The translations under genes were made by a program, and so were the position numbers. The notes beneath the pieces are model-generated. The model saw nothing but the letters and a program-made list of their open reading frames with translations, was not told the origin of the DNA and made no database searches. A DNA stretch of 64,000 nucleotides from Gemmatimonadota bacterium (GTDB taxonomy: Bacteria; Gemmatimonadota; Gemmatimonadetes; Gemmatimonadales; GWC2-71-9): contig QHUJ01000110.1 of NCBI GenBank assembly GCA_003221895.1, positions 26,784 through 90,783 on the forward strand. Direction: 5' to 3'. Below are positions 40,011 through 48,377 of the stretch, piece by piece. The stretch's first letter is position 1. Each line of letters opens with the position of its first letter.

Positions 40011-40987
40011 GCTCCGCCCAGTTCCCCATCCGCCGGATGCGCCGGCTGCGGCGCACGCCCGCGCTGCGCCGTCTGGTGCAGGAGACGCACGTTGTGCCGT
40101 CGCAGCTCATCTGGCCGCTCTTCGTCATGCACGGTGAAGGCGTGCGGCGCCCGGTCGATGCGATGCCGGGCGTCGCCCAGCTCTCGGTGGACGAGTTGGT
40201 GAAGGACGCCGAGCGCGCGAAGTCGCTCGAGCTGGGCGGCATCATTCTGTTCGGTATTCCCGCCACGAAGGACGCGACGGGATCCGAGGCGCACGACGAG
40301 CAGGGGATCGTCCAGCAGGCGATTCGGGCCGTGAAGCGTGCGGTTCCGGGATTGCTCGTGATCGGCGACGTGTGCTTGTGCGAGTACACCGATCACGGTC
40401 ACTGCGGCGTGATTCGCGACGGTGAAGTCGACAACGATTCGTCCGTGTACCTGCTCGGGAAGATCGCCGCGATCCAGGCGAGGGCCGGTGTCGACATCGT
40501 TGCGCCGAGTGACATGATGGATGGCCGCGTGGCCGGGATTCGGAAGGCGCTCGACGCCGGCGGATTCTCGCACGTTCCCATCATGTCGTACGCCGCGAAA
40601 CTGGCGTCCGCGTTCTACGGGCCGTTTCGCGAGGCGGCCGGCGCGACGCCGCAGTTCGGCGACCGGCAGAGCTATCAGATGGCCGCGTCCAATGGCGACG
40701 AGGCGATGAAGGAAATCCAGCTCGATCTGGATGAAGGCGCGGACATCGTGATGGTGAAGCCCGCCGGATCGTGTCTCGATCTCATTCGCCGCGCCAAAGA
40801 CCGCTTCGGCTCCCCGCTCGGCGCGTATCAGGTGAGCGGTGAATACGCGATGATCAAGGCCGCTGCGGAGCGGGGTATGTTGGATGAAACACGCGCGATG
40901 TGGGAATCGGTGACGGCGATTCGAAGGGCCGGCGCGGATATCATCCTGACGTACTTCGCGCCGGCCCTCGCTGAGGAATTCGTCTAG
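40007..40987 (+). CDS. hemB: delta-aminolevulinic acid dehydratase (porphobilinogen synthase)
   Basis: Condenses two aminolevulinates to porphobilinogen. Active-site lysines are in YAAKLASAFYGPFR and VMVKPAGS. The metal site is VCLCEYTDHGHCG, with three Cys, so this is the zinc-dependent type. 326 aa. It starts at ATG 40007, overlapping hemC. The trio hemD-hemC-hemB is followed by a convergent aquaporin gene. Confidence 0.96.
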   Translation: MSSAQFPIRRMRRLRRTPALRRLVQETHVVPSQLIWPLFVMHGEGVRRPVDAMPGVAQLSVDELVKDAERAKSLELGGIILFGIPATKDATGSEAHDEQGIVQQAIRAVKRAVPGLLVIGDVCLCEYTDHGHCGVIRDGEVDNDSSVYLLGKIAAIQARAGVDIVAPSDMMDGRVAGIRKALDAGGFSHVPIMSYAAKLASAFYGPFREAAGATPQFGDRQSYQMAASNGDEAMKEIQLDLDEGADIVMVKPAGSCLDLIRRAKDRFGSPLGAYQVSGEYAMIKAAAERGMLDETRAMWESVTAIRRAGADIILTYFAPALAEEFV

Positions 40988-41673
40988 GCGATATCGGTGG
41001 CGTCCCGAGGCAGCAGCACGTACCTCCACAGCGCCGCGGCAAGGGACGCGCCCACCCCGGGACCGATCCAGTACACGATCTGCCCGTGCCAGTCGAGCGA
41101 CACGAGCGCGGGACCAAACGCGCGCGCCGGATTCATCGCGGCACCGGTGAGCGAGCCGCACACCAGGGCGCACGTGAAGATCGCCAGTCCGATGCCGAAC
41201 CCGCCGACTTTCGGCGCGTCGGGGGAAACGGCCGTTCCAAACACCGCGCTCACCAGGAAGAACGTCAGCAGCGCCTCGACGGCGATCGCCTCGAACAGCG
41301 TGAGCGCTCCGGAGATCTGCGGCGTGCCGAGTGACGTCACGCGTCCCACGCCCGTTGCGAAGAACGCCTTGATGAGCAGCGCGCCGATGATCCCGCCCAC
41401 GAGCTGCGCGGCCACGTAGGTCGCGAACTTCCGGCCGTCGATCTTCTGCGCGAGCCACAGGGCGAGACTGACAGCGGGATTCAGGTGACCGCCCGAGACG
41501 TTCAGCGTCATGGTGATGATCACGGCGATCCCGACGCCGTGCGCGAGCGCGATGCCGATAGGACCCAGCGGGATTCCCGCGGCATTGGCGACCACGCTGC
41601 CCGCGCTGAAAAAGACGAAGAGCGCCGTCCCGACCAGCTCGGCCACGGGTGCCCGATAGGCTTGAGAATTCAC
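40984..41673 (-). CDS. aquaporin / MIP family channel
   Basis: A 229-aa membrane channel with six helices and two NPA motifs, GHLNPAVSLA and AAMNPARAFGP, which line the pore. The Arg after the second NPA and the lack of glycerol-facilitator Asp (NPARD) favour a water channel (AqpZ-like). Last gene of the sigma-headed minus-strand run, 34 bases after fabF; it ends 4 bases into hemB. Confidence 0.93.
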   Translation of the reverse strand: MNSQAYRAPVAELVGTALFVFFSAGSVVANAAGIPLGPIGIALAHGVGIAVIITMTLNVSGGHLNPAVSLALWLAQKIDGRKFATYVAAQLVGGIIGALLIKAFFATGVGRVTSLGTPQISGALTLFEAIAVEALLTFFLVSAVFGTAVSPDAPKVGGFGIGLAIFTCALVCGSLTGAAMNPARAFGPALVSLDWHGQIVYWIGPGVGASLAAALWRYVLLPRDATDIA

Positions 41674-41707
41674 GCGTCTGCTCCGGAGAGTGAGAGGCGG
41701 CGCGAAT

Positions 41708-42967
41708 CTACCGTCCGGCTACGTCAGGCCGCAACACCAGCGCGGCGTTGATTCCCCCAAAGCCGAATGAATTTGAAACGACGGCCTCGGGCGTTGCCGC
41801 CCGGCCGCCGCCCGCGCCGGGCAGGCAGTCGAGATCGCAGGTTGGATCGGGCCGCTCGAGGTTGATGGTGGGCGGCAGCCAGCCGCGGGCCAGCGCCAGC
41901 GCGCAGATCGCGGCCTCGATCGCGCCGCTCGCGCCGAGGGCGTGACCGTAATAGCCCTTCGTGCCGCTGACCGTCAGCCGGTAGGCATGATCGCCGAAGA
42001 CCTGCTTGATGGCCGATGTCTCGGTCGGATCGTTGAGCGCCGTGGACGAGCCGTGGGCGTTGATGTAGCCCACCTCGTGAGAGGCCACGTGGCCGTCTTC
42101 CAACGCGAGCTGCATGGCGCGCGCGGCCTGGCGGCCGTCGGGGCGCGGCGCCGTCATATGGTAGGCGTCGTTGGTGTATGCGTGTCCCACGACCTCGGCA
42201 TAGATCCTGGCGCCGCGCGCGATGGCGCGACTGCGCTCCTCCAACACCAAAACTGCGGCGCCTTCGCCCATGACGAACCCGTCGCGCGACGCGTCGAACG
42301 GCCGGGACGCCCGTGCAGGATCGTCGTTCCGCGTGCTCATCGCCCGGATGATGCTGAAGGCCGCGAACGTCATCGGCGCGATCGGCGCCTCGGCGCCGCC
42401 TGCGAGCATCACATCGGCGCGACCATCGCGCACGACATGGAATGCCTCCCCCACCGCGATCGTGCCCGAGGCGCAGCTCATCGCGTTGGTGGCGTTCGGA
42501 CCGGTGAAGCCGAACACAATGGCGATGTTGCAGCTTGCCGCGCCGCAGAACACCGAGAGGGCGAGCGAGGGGTCGAGGCCGCGCGGCCCGTCGGCCAGAT
42601 AGCCCGGCACCTGCGACTCCGCGAACGCCGCGCCGCCCAGCGCCGAGCCCATCATCGCGCCGACGCGATCCGGATCCTCCTGGCGGGGCGATATCCCCGC
42701 GTCCGCGAGCGCCAGACCGGCGCTCGTCACCGCGAGCTGAGAGAAGCGATCCAGCCGCCGGACGCGTTTGGCATCGAGATGGTCCTGCGGCCGAAAATCG
42801 GGGATCTCGGCGGCCATGCGGCTGCGATACGGCTCAGGATCGAAGCGTGTGATCGTCCGGACGGCGGAAGTACGTGCCTGCAATCCGGCCCAGAGACCAT
42901 CGGCTGCAGTGCCAATGGGGGTTACGGCGCCTACTCCTGTAATGACGACCCGACGGAAACTGGTCAT
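41708..42967 (-). CDS. fabF: beta-ketoacyl-ACP synthase (FabF-like)
   Basis: Condensing enzyme that extends an acyl chain with malonyl-ACP. Catalytic Cys in NAMSCASGTIAVG, His in YINAHGSSTALND and in GYYGHALGAS; N-terminal RRVVITGVGAVTPIG. 419 aa. In the usual FabF the Cys motif is TACATG-like, so SCASG is divergent, and the enzyme may be a specialised ketosynthase. It stands alone without acp, fabD or fabG, beside an SRPBCC protein and redox enzymes, unlike the housekeeping fab cluster. The start at 42967 begins the conserved core. Confidence 0.92.
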   Translation of the reverse strand: MTSFRRVVITGVGAVTPIGTAADGLWAGLQARTSAVRTITRFDPEPYRSRMAAEIPDFRPQDHLDAKRVRRLDRFSQLAVTSAGLALADAGISPRQEDPDRVGAMMGSALGGAAFAESQVPGYLADGPRGLDPSLALSVFCGAASCNIAIVFGFTGPNATNAMSCASGTIAVGEAFHVVRDGRADVMLAGGAEAPIAPMTFAAFSIIRAMSTRNDDPARASRPFDASRDGFVMGEGAAVLVLEERSRAIARGARIYAEVVGHAYTNDAYHMTAPRPDGRQAARAMQLALEDGHVASHEVGYINAHGSSTALNDPTETSAIKQVFGDHAYRLTVSGTKGYYGHALGASGAIEAAICALALARGWLPPTINLERPDPTCDLDCLPGAGGGRAATPEAVVSNSFGFGGINAALVLRPDVAGR

Positions 42968-42977
42968 TGCGTTCCTT

Positions 42978-43442
42978 TCATCGGGAACCGTTCTCCGCAT
43001 ATCGCTTAATCCCCGCGAGTGTGCGCGCTGCGATGCCGTGGATGAAGACGGGGCCGATGACGAGATTCGCGGCAAGTCGCCCGATGAGCGGCCACATCGG
43101 GCCGGTCCACGTGTGCACGATCTCCACGTCTACTGCCTTGTCACCCGCCTCCACCAATCTCCACACAACCTCCATACCCCGGGTAACACCCCGCACGTGG
43201 CGATAGCGGATTTCGCCCGCCGGTCGATCGACCGTCATTTTAGAGACCCACCAGGTCGGGTATTTGATGAAACCGCCCCTCCCTCCAAACGGCCGCCACG
43301 CCGCCATTTCGACGAGACCATCGTCGAGCAGGCGGACCCAGCGGTAGTGCGGCAGGATCGCAGGCCAGCGCGAGACCGAGCTGGCTGCCGCGAACACACG
43401 CGCGAATGGGGCGTGAACTCGAATGCGGTCTACGGTACGCAT
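42978..43442 (-). CDS. SRPBCC (polyketide cyclase/dehydrase-like) protein
   Basis: A 154-aa START/SRPBCC-fold protein: RTVDRIRVHAPFARVFAAASSVSRWPAILPHYRWVRLLDDG is the family opening, followed by MTVDRPAGEIRYRHVRG and the C-terminal helix (IGRLAANLVIGPVFIHGIAARTLAGIKRYAE). Aromatases/cyclases of polyketide systems and lipid-binding proteins share this fold. Its ATG overlaps the flavin reductase stop by one base and the ketosynthase starts 10 bases later. Confidence 0.8.
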   Translation of the reverse strand: MRTVDRIRVHAPFARVFAAASSVSRWPAILPHYRWVRLLDDGLVEMAAWRPFGGRGGFIKYPTWWVSKMTVDRPAGEIRYRHVRGVTRGMEVVWRLVEAGDKAVDVEIVHTWTGPMWPLIGRLAANLVIGPVFIHGIAARTLAGIKRYAENGSR

Positions 43443-43933
43443 CAGAGACTCAGGCCGGCGTAGCCTCCTCTATAGTAGAGGAGCGGACGTCGGTCCGTCG
43501 CGTCACCCCCCACCACGAGGCCGATGAAGATCGTATGATCGCCGCCGGGCACGGCAGCATGCTGTTCGCATTCGATATGCGCTGCCGTCCCGTCGATCAC
43601 CGGGACGCCGCGATCGTTCTCGTGATAGCTCACGCCGAGAAAACGGTTCGGTTCTCCGCCCGCGAACCGGCGTGACAACGCCTCCTGCTCGGATGACAGG
43701 ATGTTGAACACCCAATGCGTCGCACCGGTGAGCGCCGCATGCATTTCGTGAATTTTCTCGACCGCGACCAGCACGAGTGGCGGGTCGAGCGAGACCGATG
43801 CCAGCGAGTTTGCCGTCATCCCGATCGGGTCGCCGTTCGCCGCTCGCGCGGTGATCACCGTAACTCCCGTTGCGAAGCGGCCGAGGAGCTGGCGGAAGAG
43901 CGGCGGCTCAACTCCGCGGGACGTCGAGGTCAC
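43442..43933 (-). CDS. flavin reductase-like (FMN-binding split barrel) protein
   Basis: A 163-aa flavoprotein reductase: LLGRFATGVTVITARAANGDPIGMTANSLASVSLDPPLVLVAVEKI, then WVFNILSSEQEALSRRFAG and DGTAAHIEC. It should supply reduced flavin to a partner monooxygenase; the FAD protein upstream could be such a partner. GTG at 43933 overlaps the FAD oxidoreductase by 4 bases. Confidence 0.88.
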   Translation of the reverse strand: MTSTSRGVEPPLFRQLLGRFATGVTVITARAANGDPIGMTANSLASVSLDPPLVLVAVEKIHEMHAALTGATHWVFNILSSEQEALSRRFAGGEPNRFLGVSYHENDRGVPVIDGTAAHIECEQHAAVPGGDHTIFIGLVVGGDATDRRPLLYYRGGYAGLSL

Positions 43934-45108
43934 AGGACGAGACCTGCGAGGACGCCGGGCGTCAACACGGCGCTGGCGGGCAAGCAGTTGCCGGTCGCAC
44001 GCACCAGCAGATCGGCGAGCTCGGGGCGCCGCCTGAGGCGTGCCACAACACGCTCGATCAGCCCAGGCCAGCCGACTGCGAGGCCGATCATCCGCTCCAG
44101 AATCCATTTACCGGTGAATTCGCGACGGCGCGCGCGCGTATAGCTCTCGAGTGTCGCACCGGTGGTAAGCGAATTGACGATCGCCGCGGCGGCAAGCTCG
44201 GCTCCACGGAGTGCGCTGTAGATGCCCTGTCCGGTGAACGGATCAAAGAAATCCGCAGCATCACCGACGAGCAGGGCGCCGCCGCCCTTTGCCACGGGTC
44301 GCCGTGACCAGCGCGCGAACGGTCCGGTGGTGAGCACGGGACGCACCGTGTGCCGGGCGTGAAACCGGCCGGTGACGCCGGGGAAACGGTCGAGCTCCTC
44401 GAAGAATCGCGCGCCTCGCCGAGCCTCGGCAAACGGCACGACGAGCGCGACCGTCGTCACGCCGTTACCGATCGGTCCGAATCCGACGTATCCGGGCCGT
44501 CCGACGTGCATCTCTCCCAGCTCGGTGACGCCGCGGACGTCACCAACGTGCGCCGTGAAGGCGATGCGCCGCGGGGGGGTGGTGTGCACGCCTCCAAGCC
44601 GCCGCGCGACGACCGATCGCAAGCCGTCGGCGCCGACCACAACGCGTGCGCGATACGTGTCCCGTTTCCCGTTTCGCGCTTCCCGTGCTATCACGCCGGC
44701 GACCGCGCCGGAATCGTAAACGAGCTCCTCGACCTTCACTCGCTCTCGCACCTCGACACCAGCTGCCTCAGCTGCGGTGCGCAGAATCGTGTCGAAGCGC
44801 GTGCGCGGCAACGCAAAACTGAAATTCGTGAACCTGCCGACGACACCAGCGCCGCTCGGCGCCACGACCTTCATGCCGGTGAGCCGGCCAGGTGACGCCG
44901 CCGCGACCGCGGAAAGCACGTCGGGTCCGAGGCGCTCGAGCACTCGCGTGGATTCGGGGCTCAAGTATTCGGAGCAGGGTTTGTCACGGGGGAACGCGGC
45001 ACGATCGAGCAGCAAAACGCGCGCGCCGGCGCGAGCCAGCAGCAGGGCGGTGGCGGATCCGGCGGGACCGGCGCCAACGACCACGGTGTCCCAACGCTGC
45101 GCGCTCAT
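43930..45108 (-). CDS. FAD-dependent oxidoreductase, geranylgeranyl reductase family
   Basis: A 392-aa flavoprotein of the geranylgeranyl-reductase/PHBH superfamily. Dinucleotide fold VVVGAGPAGSATALLLARAGARVLLLDRAAFPRDKPCSE, then VVVGADGLRSVVARR and the FAD-closing GDAADFFDPFTGQGIYSALRG. Known members reduce prenyl chains or hydroxylate ring substrates. A CGGGAAA-type repeat (44656-44687) sits in frame as RNGKRDT. The start at 45108 overlaps the DUF92 gene by 4 bases. Confidence 0.85.
   Translation of the reverse strand: MSAQRWDTVVVGAGPAGSATALLLARAGARVLLLDRAAFPRDKPCSEYLSPESTRVLERLGPDVLSAVAAASPGRLTGMKVVAPSGAGVVGRFTNFSFALPRTRFDTILRTAAEAAGVEVRERVKVEELVYDSGAVAGVIAREARNGKRDTYRARVVVGADGLRSVVARRLGGVHTTPPRRIAFTAHVGDVRGVTELGEMHVGRPGYVGFGPIGNGVTTVALVVPFAEARRGARFFEELDRFPGVTGRFHARHTVRPVLTTGPFARWSRRPVAKGGGALLVGDAADFFDPFTGQGIYSALRGAELAAAAIVNSLTTGATLESYTRARRREFTGKWILERMIGLAVGWPGLIERVVARLRRRPELADLLVRATGNCLPASAVLTPGVLAGLVL
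44656..44687 (-). repeat. CGGGAAA-type heptamer copy inside FAD oxidoreductase gene
   Basis: Minus strand reads CACGGGAAGCGCGAAACGGGAAACGGGACACG in the gene's frame, giving Arg-Asn-Gly-Lys-Arg-Asp-Thr. Same heptamer and same reading frame as in ligD and hemC. Confidence 0.7.
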
Positions 45109-45713
45109 CGGTGAAGTGCCACCCCGGCGGTCGCCAACGCGGCCCCCGCGAGCGTCGCCAGCAGGTTCACCGCGTCGTTGTCCAGCCACCGCGTCTTTCC
45201 TTGCAGCGTTGCGCCGAGGAGTGAGTCCAAGACCATGCCCAGAGCACCGGCGACTGCAATAACGGCCCAGAGCCACCCGGGGTGAGCTGACCCCGGGCCC
45301 ATGACCCGGGGCAACAGGACACTGAACCCCGCAAGAAACCCCGCCCCCACGACTCCTCCCGCCGTTCCGAGCACCGTCATACCCCCGTCGGTCCCGGCGG
45401 GGACGGGCTGACCGGTCGTGATCAGCCGCGGCGGAGTGCGGGAGCGTCTCCCGATCTCACTCGCCCACGTGTCCGCGGTGGCTGCGGCGAGCGCGCCGGC
45501 GAATGCCGTCCAGCTGCCCGCGAGCGCCGCCAGGGCCGCCACTCCACCGTTCGCTATGACCTGGCGTTCATTCCTGGTCGTCTTCGCTGACAGCAGGCTC
45601 GAGGAGACAAAAAAAGCGAGGAGCAGAACGACGCCTCGCCATCCGAATCCCCAGACCGTAGCCAGGCCGACCGCGAGCGCTGCCGCCGCGCCTCGCCCGG
45701 TCAGCCACTTCAC
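45105..45713 (-). CDS. DUF92 (TMEM19/VTE6-like) membrane protein
   Basis: A 202-aa membrane protein of the DUF92 family: LLLAFFVSSSLLSAKTTRNERQVIANGG, ALAAATADTWASEIG and GTDGGMTVLGTAGGVVGAGFLAGFSV. Plant VTE6 and a cyanobacterial member are phytyl-phosphate kinases in this family, so it may phosphorylate a prenyl phosphate; this is an inference from the family. A geranylgeranyl-reductase-like protein follows it, strengthening a prenyl-lipid reading. GTG start overlaps the anti-sigma gene. Confidence 0.82.
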   Translation of the reverse strand: MKWLTGRGAAAALAVGLATVWGFGWRGVVLLLAFFVSSSLLSAKTTRNERQVIANGGVAALAALAGSWTAFAGALAAATADTWASEIGRRSRTPPRLITTGQPVPAGTDGGMTVLGTAGGVVGAGFLAGFSVLLPRVMGPGSAHPGWLWAVIAVAGALGMVLDSLLGATLQGKTRWLDNDAVNLLATLAGAALATAGVALHR

Positions 45714-45934
45714 TCGCCGAACAGCTCGCGCAGCACGCGGCGCTTCAGCTCGGCGGGCGCTCCCTGGGCGCGGCAGCGCGCGCGCAGGAACTTCAAGAAC
45801 AGCTCTTCAAAGTCGAACTGCTCACCGCACGGTGGGCAATCCTCGAGGTGCTCGCGAAGCTCCCGCTCGAGCTCCGGAGTGAGCTCGCGGTCCAGGAATT
45901 CGTAGAGATGCTCGACGCACTCGCGGCAATTCAT
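45710..45934 (-). CDS. zinc-binding anti-sigma factor (ZAS/RsrA-like)
   Basis: A 74-aa cytoplasmic anti-sigma factor with Cys3/Cys6 and HLEDCPPC (His29, Cys33, Cys36), the HxxxCxxC zinc motif of the redox-sensing RsrA/ChrR group. Oxidation or metal loss would release the sigma factor. It overlaps the sigma gene by 4 bases and DUF92 by 4 bases, coupling regulator and target operon. Confidence 0.9.
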   Translation of the reverse strand: MNCRECVEHLYEFLDRELTPELERELREHLEDCPPCGEQFDFEELFLKFLRARCRAQGAPAELKRRVLRELFGE

Positions 45935-46521
45935 GCGGGACTTCCTTTGATGTATCCCATCTCGACGGCATAATCGTAGAGCTTTGCCTGCAGCAGCTGG
46001 CGCGCGCGGAACAGCCTCGATTTCACGGTGCCGACCGGCACCTGGAGGATCCCGGCGATCTCCTGATACGACATGCCCTCCACATCGCTCAAGACCAGCG
46101 TCTCACGGAACGCCTCGGGCAGCTGATCGATGGCCCGCAGGACCTCGTCGTCCACGATGCGGTCGAAGAACGCGCCCTGCGGGTCCTCGTCCTGTACTTC
46201 GGAGAAGACCGCGTACGGCTCGATCGCGTCCAGATCGACCGACTCGGGGTGCCGGATCTTGCGGCGGTATTCATTGATGAAGGCGTGCCTCAGGATGGTA
46301 AGCAGCCAGGCCTTCGCATTGGTTCCCTTCTCGTACTGGTCCCAGGCGCGGTATGCCTTGAGCATCGTCTCCTGGACGAGGTCGTCGGCGTCGGAAGGGT
46401 TGCTGGTGAGACGCAGCGCGACGCGGTACAGCACGTCGAGATGCACCAGCGCCTCGCGCTCAAAGCTGACGCGCTTCTCGTCCACCGGAGGAGACACGTC
46501 TGGGGAAGGAGTCTGAGCCAT
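45931..46521 (-). CDS. ECF sigma factor (SigR-like), head of operon
   Basis: A 196-aa sigma factor: region 2 (HLDVLYRVALRLTSNPSDADDLVQETMLKAYRAWDQY, AWLLTILRHAFINEYRRKIRHP) and region 4 (LPEAFRETLVLSDVEGMSYQEIAGILQVPVGTVKSRLFRARQLLQ). The C-terminal tail YDYAVEMGYIK resembles SigR-type members. It should be held by the ZAS anti-sigma factor encoded next. The start at 46521 is taken from the extent of conservation. It is divergent from the V4R-like gene. Confidence 0.93.
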   Translation of the reverse strand: MAQTPSPDVSPPVDEKRVSFEREALVHLDVLYRVALRLTSNPSDADDLVQETMLKAYRAWDQYEKGTNAKAWLLTILRHAFINEYRRKIRHPESVDLDAIEPYAVFSEVQDEDPQGAFFDRIVDDEVLRAIDQLPEAFRETLVLSDVEGMSYQEIAGILQVPVGTVKSRLFRARQLLQAKLYDYAVEMGYIKGSPA

Positions 46522-46593
46522 GATCGGTCTGTGAAGGCTCACGCCGCGCCACGAGTTCCGCAATGGGGGAGGGGATGCTACGTTTCGCGCGCC

Positions 46594-47199
46594 GTGGTGC
46601 ACAGCATCGTCCCGCTCGCCGTCCTCGAGGCGGTCAAGAATCTCGACACCCCCGTCGAAGATGGGCTCAGCGAGTTCGCTGACGAGTTACTGGTGAAGCG
46701 GCTCGGCCTCTCAACCACCGTACAAATGCAGCTCGCCGAGTTCGAACAGCTGGTCCGCAAAGACGCGCGGGTCGAGCCGTCGCACGTCGAGGCCCTGCTG
46801 CGGTTGGTGGGCCGGCGGCCCGATGCGGATCTCGTGTTCGCCGACGCCGGTAGGCGTGCGGCCCGCCGCGCGGTGCGCCGCATGTCGGGGATGTCGCGCT
46901 TCGCGGCGCAGCGTGCGCCGCGACTGTTCGGTCACGCGGCGGCGCGTCGCGCCGCGAAGGCCGTGTTGGGCGCTGAGCTCGGGCGCGAGCAGCGGCTGCC
47001 CGTCGCGCGCGTGAGCGATCCGATCGCGATTCAGGCGACGCCCGACGGCTCGGCGTGCGCGTTTTACGGCGCGGGACTCGTCGAGCTGCTCAGGCTGCTC
47101 GTCGGCTACGAGGGCGCGATGTTGCACGTGACCTGTCGCGCGCGCGGCGGCAGCGCGTGCGAATGGCGCGCCGCCGGCCCCGATCCCCGGCATCAATGA
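46594..47199 (+). CDS. V4R-like domain protein, function unknown
   Basis: A 201-aa protein beginning at a GTG at 46594, divergent from the sigma gene. N-terminal ~90 residues are helical. The C terminus has ACAFYGAGLVELLRLLVGYEGAMLHVTCRARGGSACEWRAA, which resembles the V4R (vinyl-4-reductase) small-ligand domain with its Cys-x-Arg end. The middle (RFAAQRAPRLFGHAAARRAAKAVLG) is basic. The ligand is unknown. It overlaps the M24 peptidase gene. Confidence 0.55.
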   Translation: MVHSIVPLAVLEAVKNLDTPVEDGLSEFADELLVKRLGLSTTVQMQLAEFEQLVRKDARVEPSHVEALLRLVGRRPDADLVFADAGRRAARRAVRRMSGMSRFAAQRAPRLFGHAAARRAAKAVLGAELGREQRLPVARVSDPIAIQATPDGSACAFYGAGLVELLRLLVGYEGAMLHVTCRARGGSACEWRAAGPDPRHQ

Positions 47200-48377
47200 A
47201 GCCACTCGAGGGTTTCGATTTTCCCGCGCTGCGCGAGCTGCTGGGCACGCTGAAAGCCGACGGCTGGCTGCTGTACGATTTCCACGGCATCAATCCCGCG
47301 GCAACGCGCGTGCTCGGCATCAATGGCATGGGCACGCGACGCTTCTTCGTGCTGCTGCCTCGCGCGGGCGCGCCGGTGGCGATTGCGCACCGGATCGAGC
47401 TCGCGTCGTTCGAGGGATTCCCCGGCGAAGTGCGGCCCTACGCCGCCTGGTCCGAGCTGCACGAGCGATTGCGCGCGCTGGTCGGCGGCAAGACCGTGGC
47501 GATGGAAATCTCGCACGACGACGCGGTGCCCTATCTCGATCGCGTCCCGCACGGCGTGATCGAGTTGATCGAAGGGTTCGGGACGAAAGTCGTGTCGTCG
47601 GGCACGCTCGTGAGCCGGTTCGCGGCGCGCTGGTCGCCGAGCGAGCTGGCGGGACACCGGCGCGCGGCCGAGGCGCTCGCGGAGATTGCGGTCGAAACCC
47701 TGCGCTGGGCTGGCGCGCAGCTCGCGGCGGGGAAAGAAGTACGCGAGACCGCCATGCAGGCGCGCGTCATGGAGGCGTTCGGCCGCGCGTCACTCGTCAC
47801 CGATCATCCGCCCATCGTCGGGTTCCAGGCCAATGCCGCGAATCCGCATTACGACCCGCGCCCCGGCGCGGATCGCCGGCTCGTGGCGGGGGACGTGCTG
47901 TTACTCGATCTCTGGGCCGGTCCGGCGCTGGGTACCGTGTTTGCCGATCAGACATGGATGGGATACGCCGGCAACATGCCGGGCGCCGAGGAGCGGAAGA
48001 TCTGGGAAACCGTGCGCTCGGCGCGCGATGCCGCGGTCAACCTGCTGAAGGAGCGCTGGGCGATGCGGCAGCCCGTGACCGGCGCATCACTCGATGACGC
48101 CGCGCGCGGTGTGATTCGCGCGGCCGGATATGGCGAGTTCTTCGTCCATCGGACGGGCCATTCGATCGACCGCGATCTGCACGGCTCGGGGCCCCACCTC
48201 GACAACTTCGAGACGGCGGACGAGCGAATGTTGATTCCCGGTGTCGGGTTTTCGGTGGAGCCGGGCATCTACCTGCCCGGTCGTCTCGGGATGCGTACCG
48301 AGATCAACGTCTACCTGGGCGATGCCGGGCCCGAGGTGACGCCCTCACGGCCGCAGCAGGACCTGCTCCTCGTGTAG
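47196..48377 (+). CDS. M24 family metallopeptidase (Xaa-Pro aminopeptidase-like)
   Basis: A 393-aa peptidase of the pita-bread fold with creatinase-like N-terminal domain. Metal ligands: Asp in LLLDLWAG, Asp in TVFADQTW, His in VHRTGHSIDRDLHGSG, Glu in FSVEPGIYLP and Glu in MRTEINVYL. It removes N-terminal residues before Pro or related bonds. ATG at 47196 overlaps the upstream stop. A ~240-base gap follows before the TonB receptor. Confidence 0.92.
   Translation: MKPLEGFDFPALRELLGTLKADGWLLYDFHGINPAATRVLGINGMGTRRFFVLLPRAGAPVAIAHRIELASFEGFPGEVRPYAAWSELHERLRALVGGKTVAMEISHDDAVPYLDRVPHGVIELIEGFGTKVVSSGTLVSRFAARWSPSELAGHRRAAEALAEIAVETLRWAGAQLAAGKEVRETAMQARVMEAFGRASLVTDHPPIVGFQANAANPHYDPRPGADRRLVAGDVLLLDLWAGPALGTVFADQTWMGYAGNMPGAEERKIWETVRSARDAAVNLLKERWAMRQPVTGASLDDAARGVIRAAGYGEFFVHRTGHSIDRDLHGSGPHLDNFETADERMLIPGVGFSVEPGIYLPGRLGMRTEINVYLGDAGPEVTPSRPQQDLLLV

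Noticed and set aside
41942..43009. A 355-residue plus-strand frame over the ketosynthase gene
   Set aside because: Antisense shadow of FabF, whose catalytic motifs are evident.
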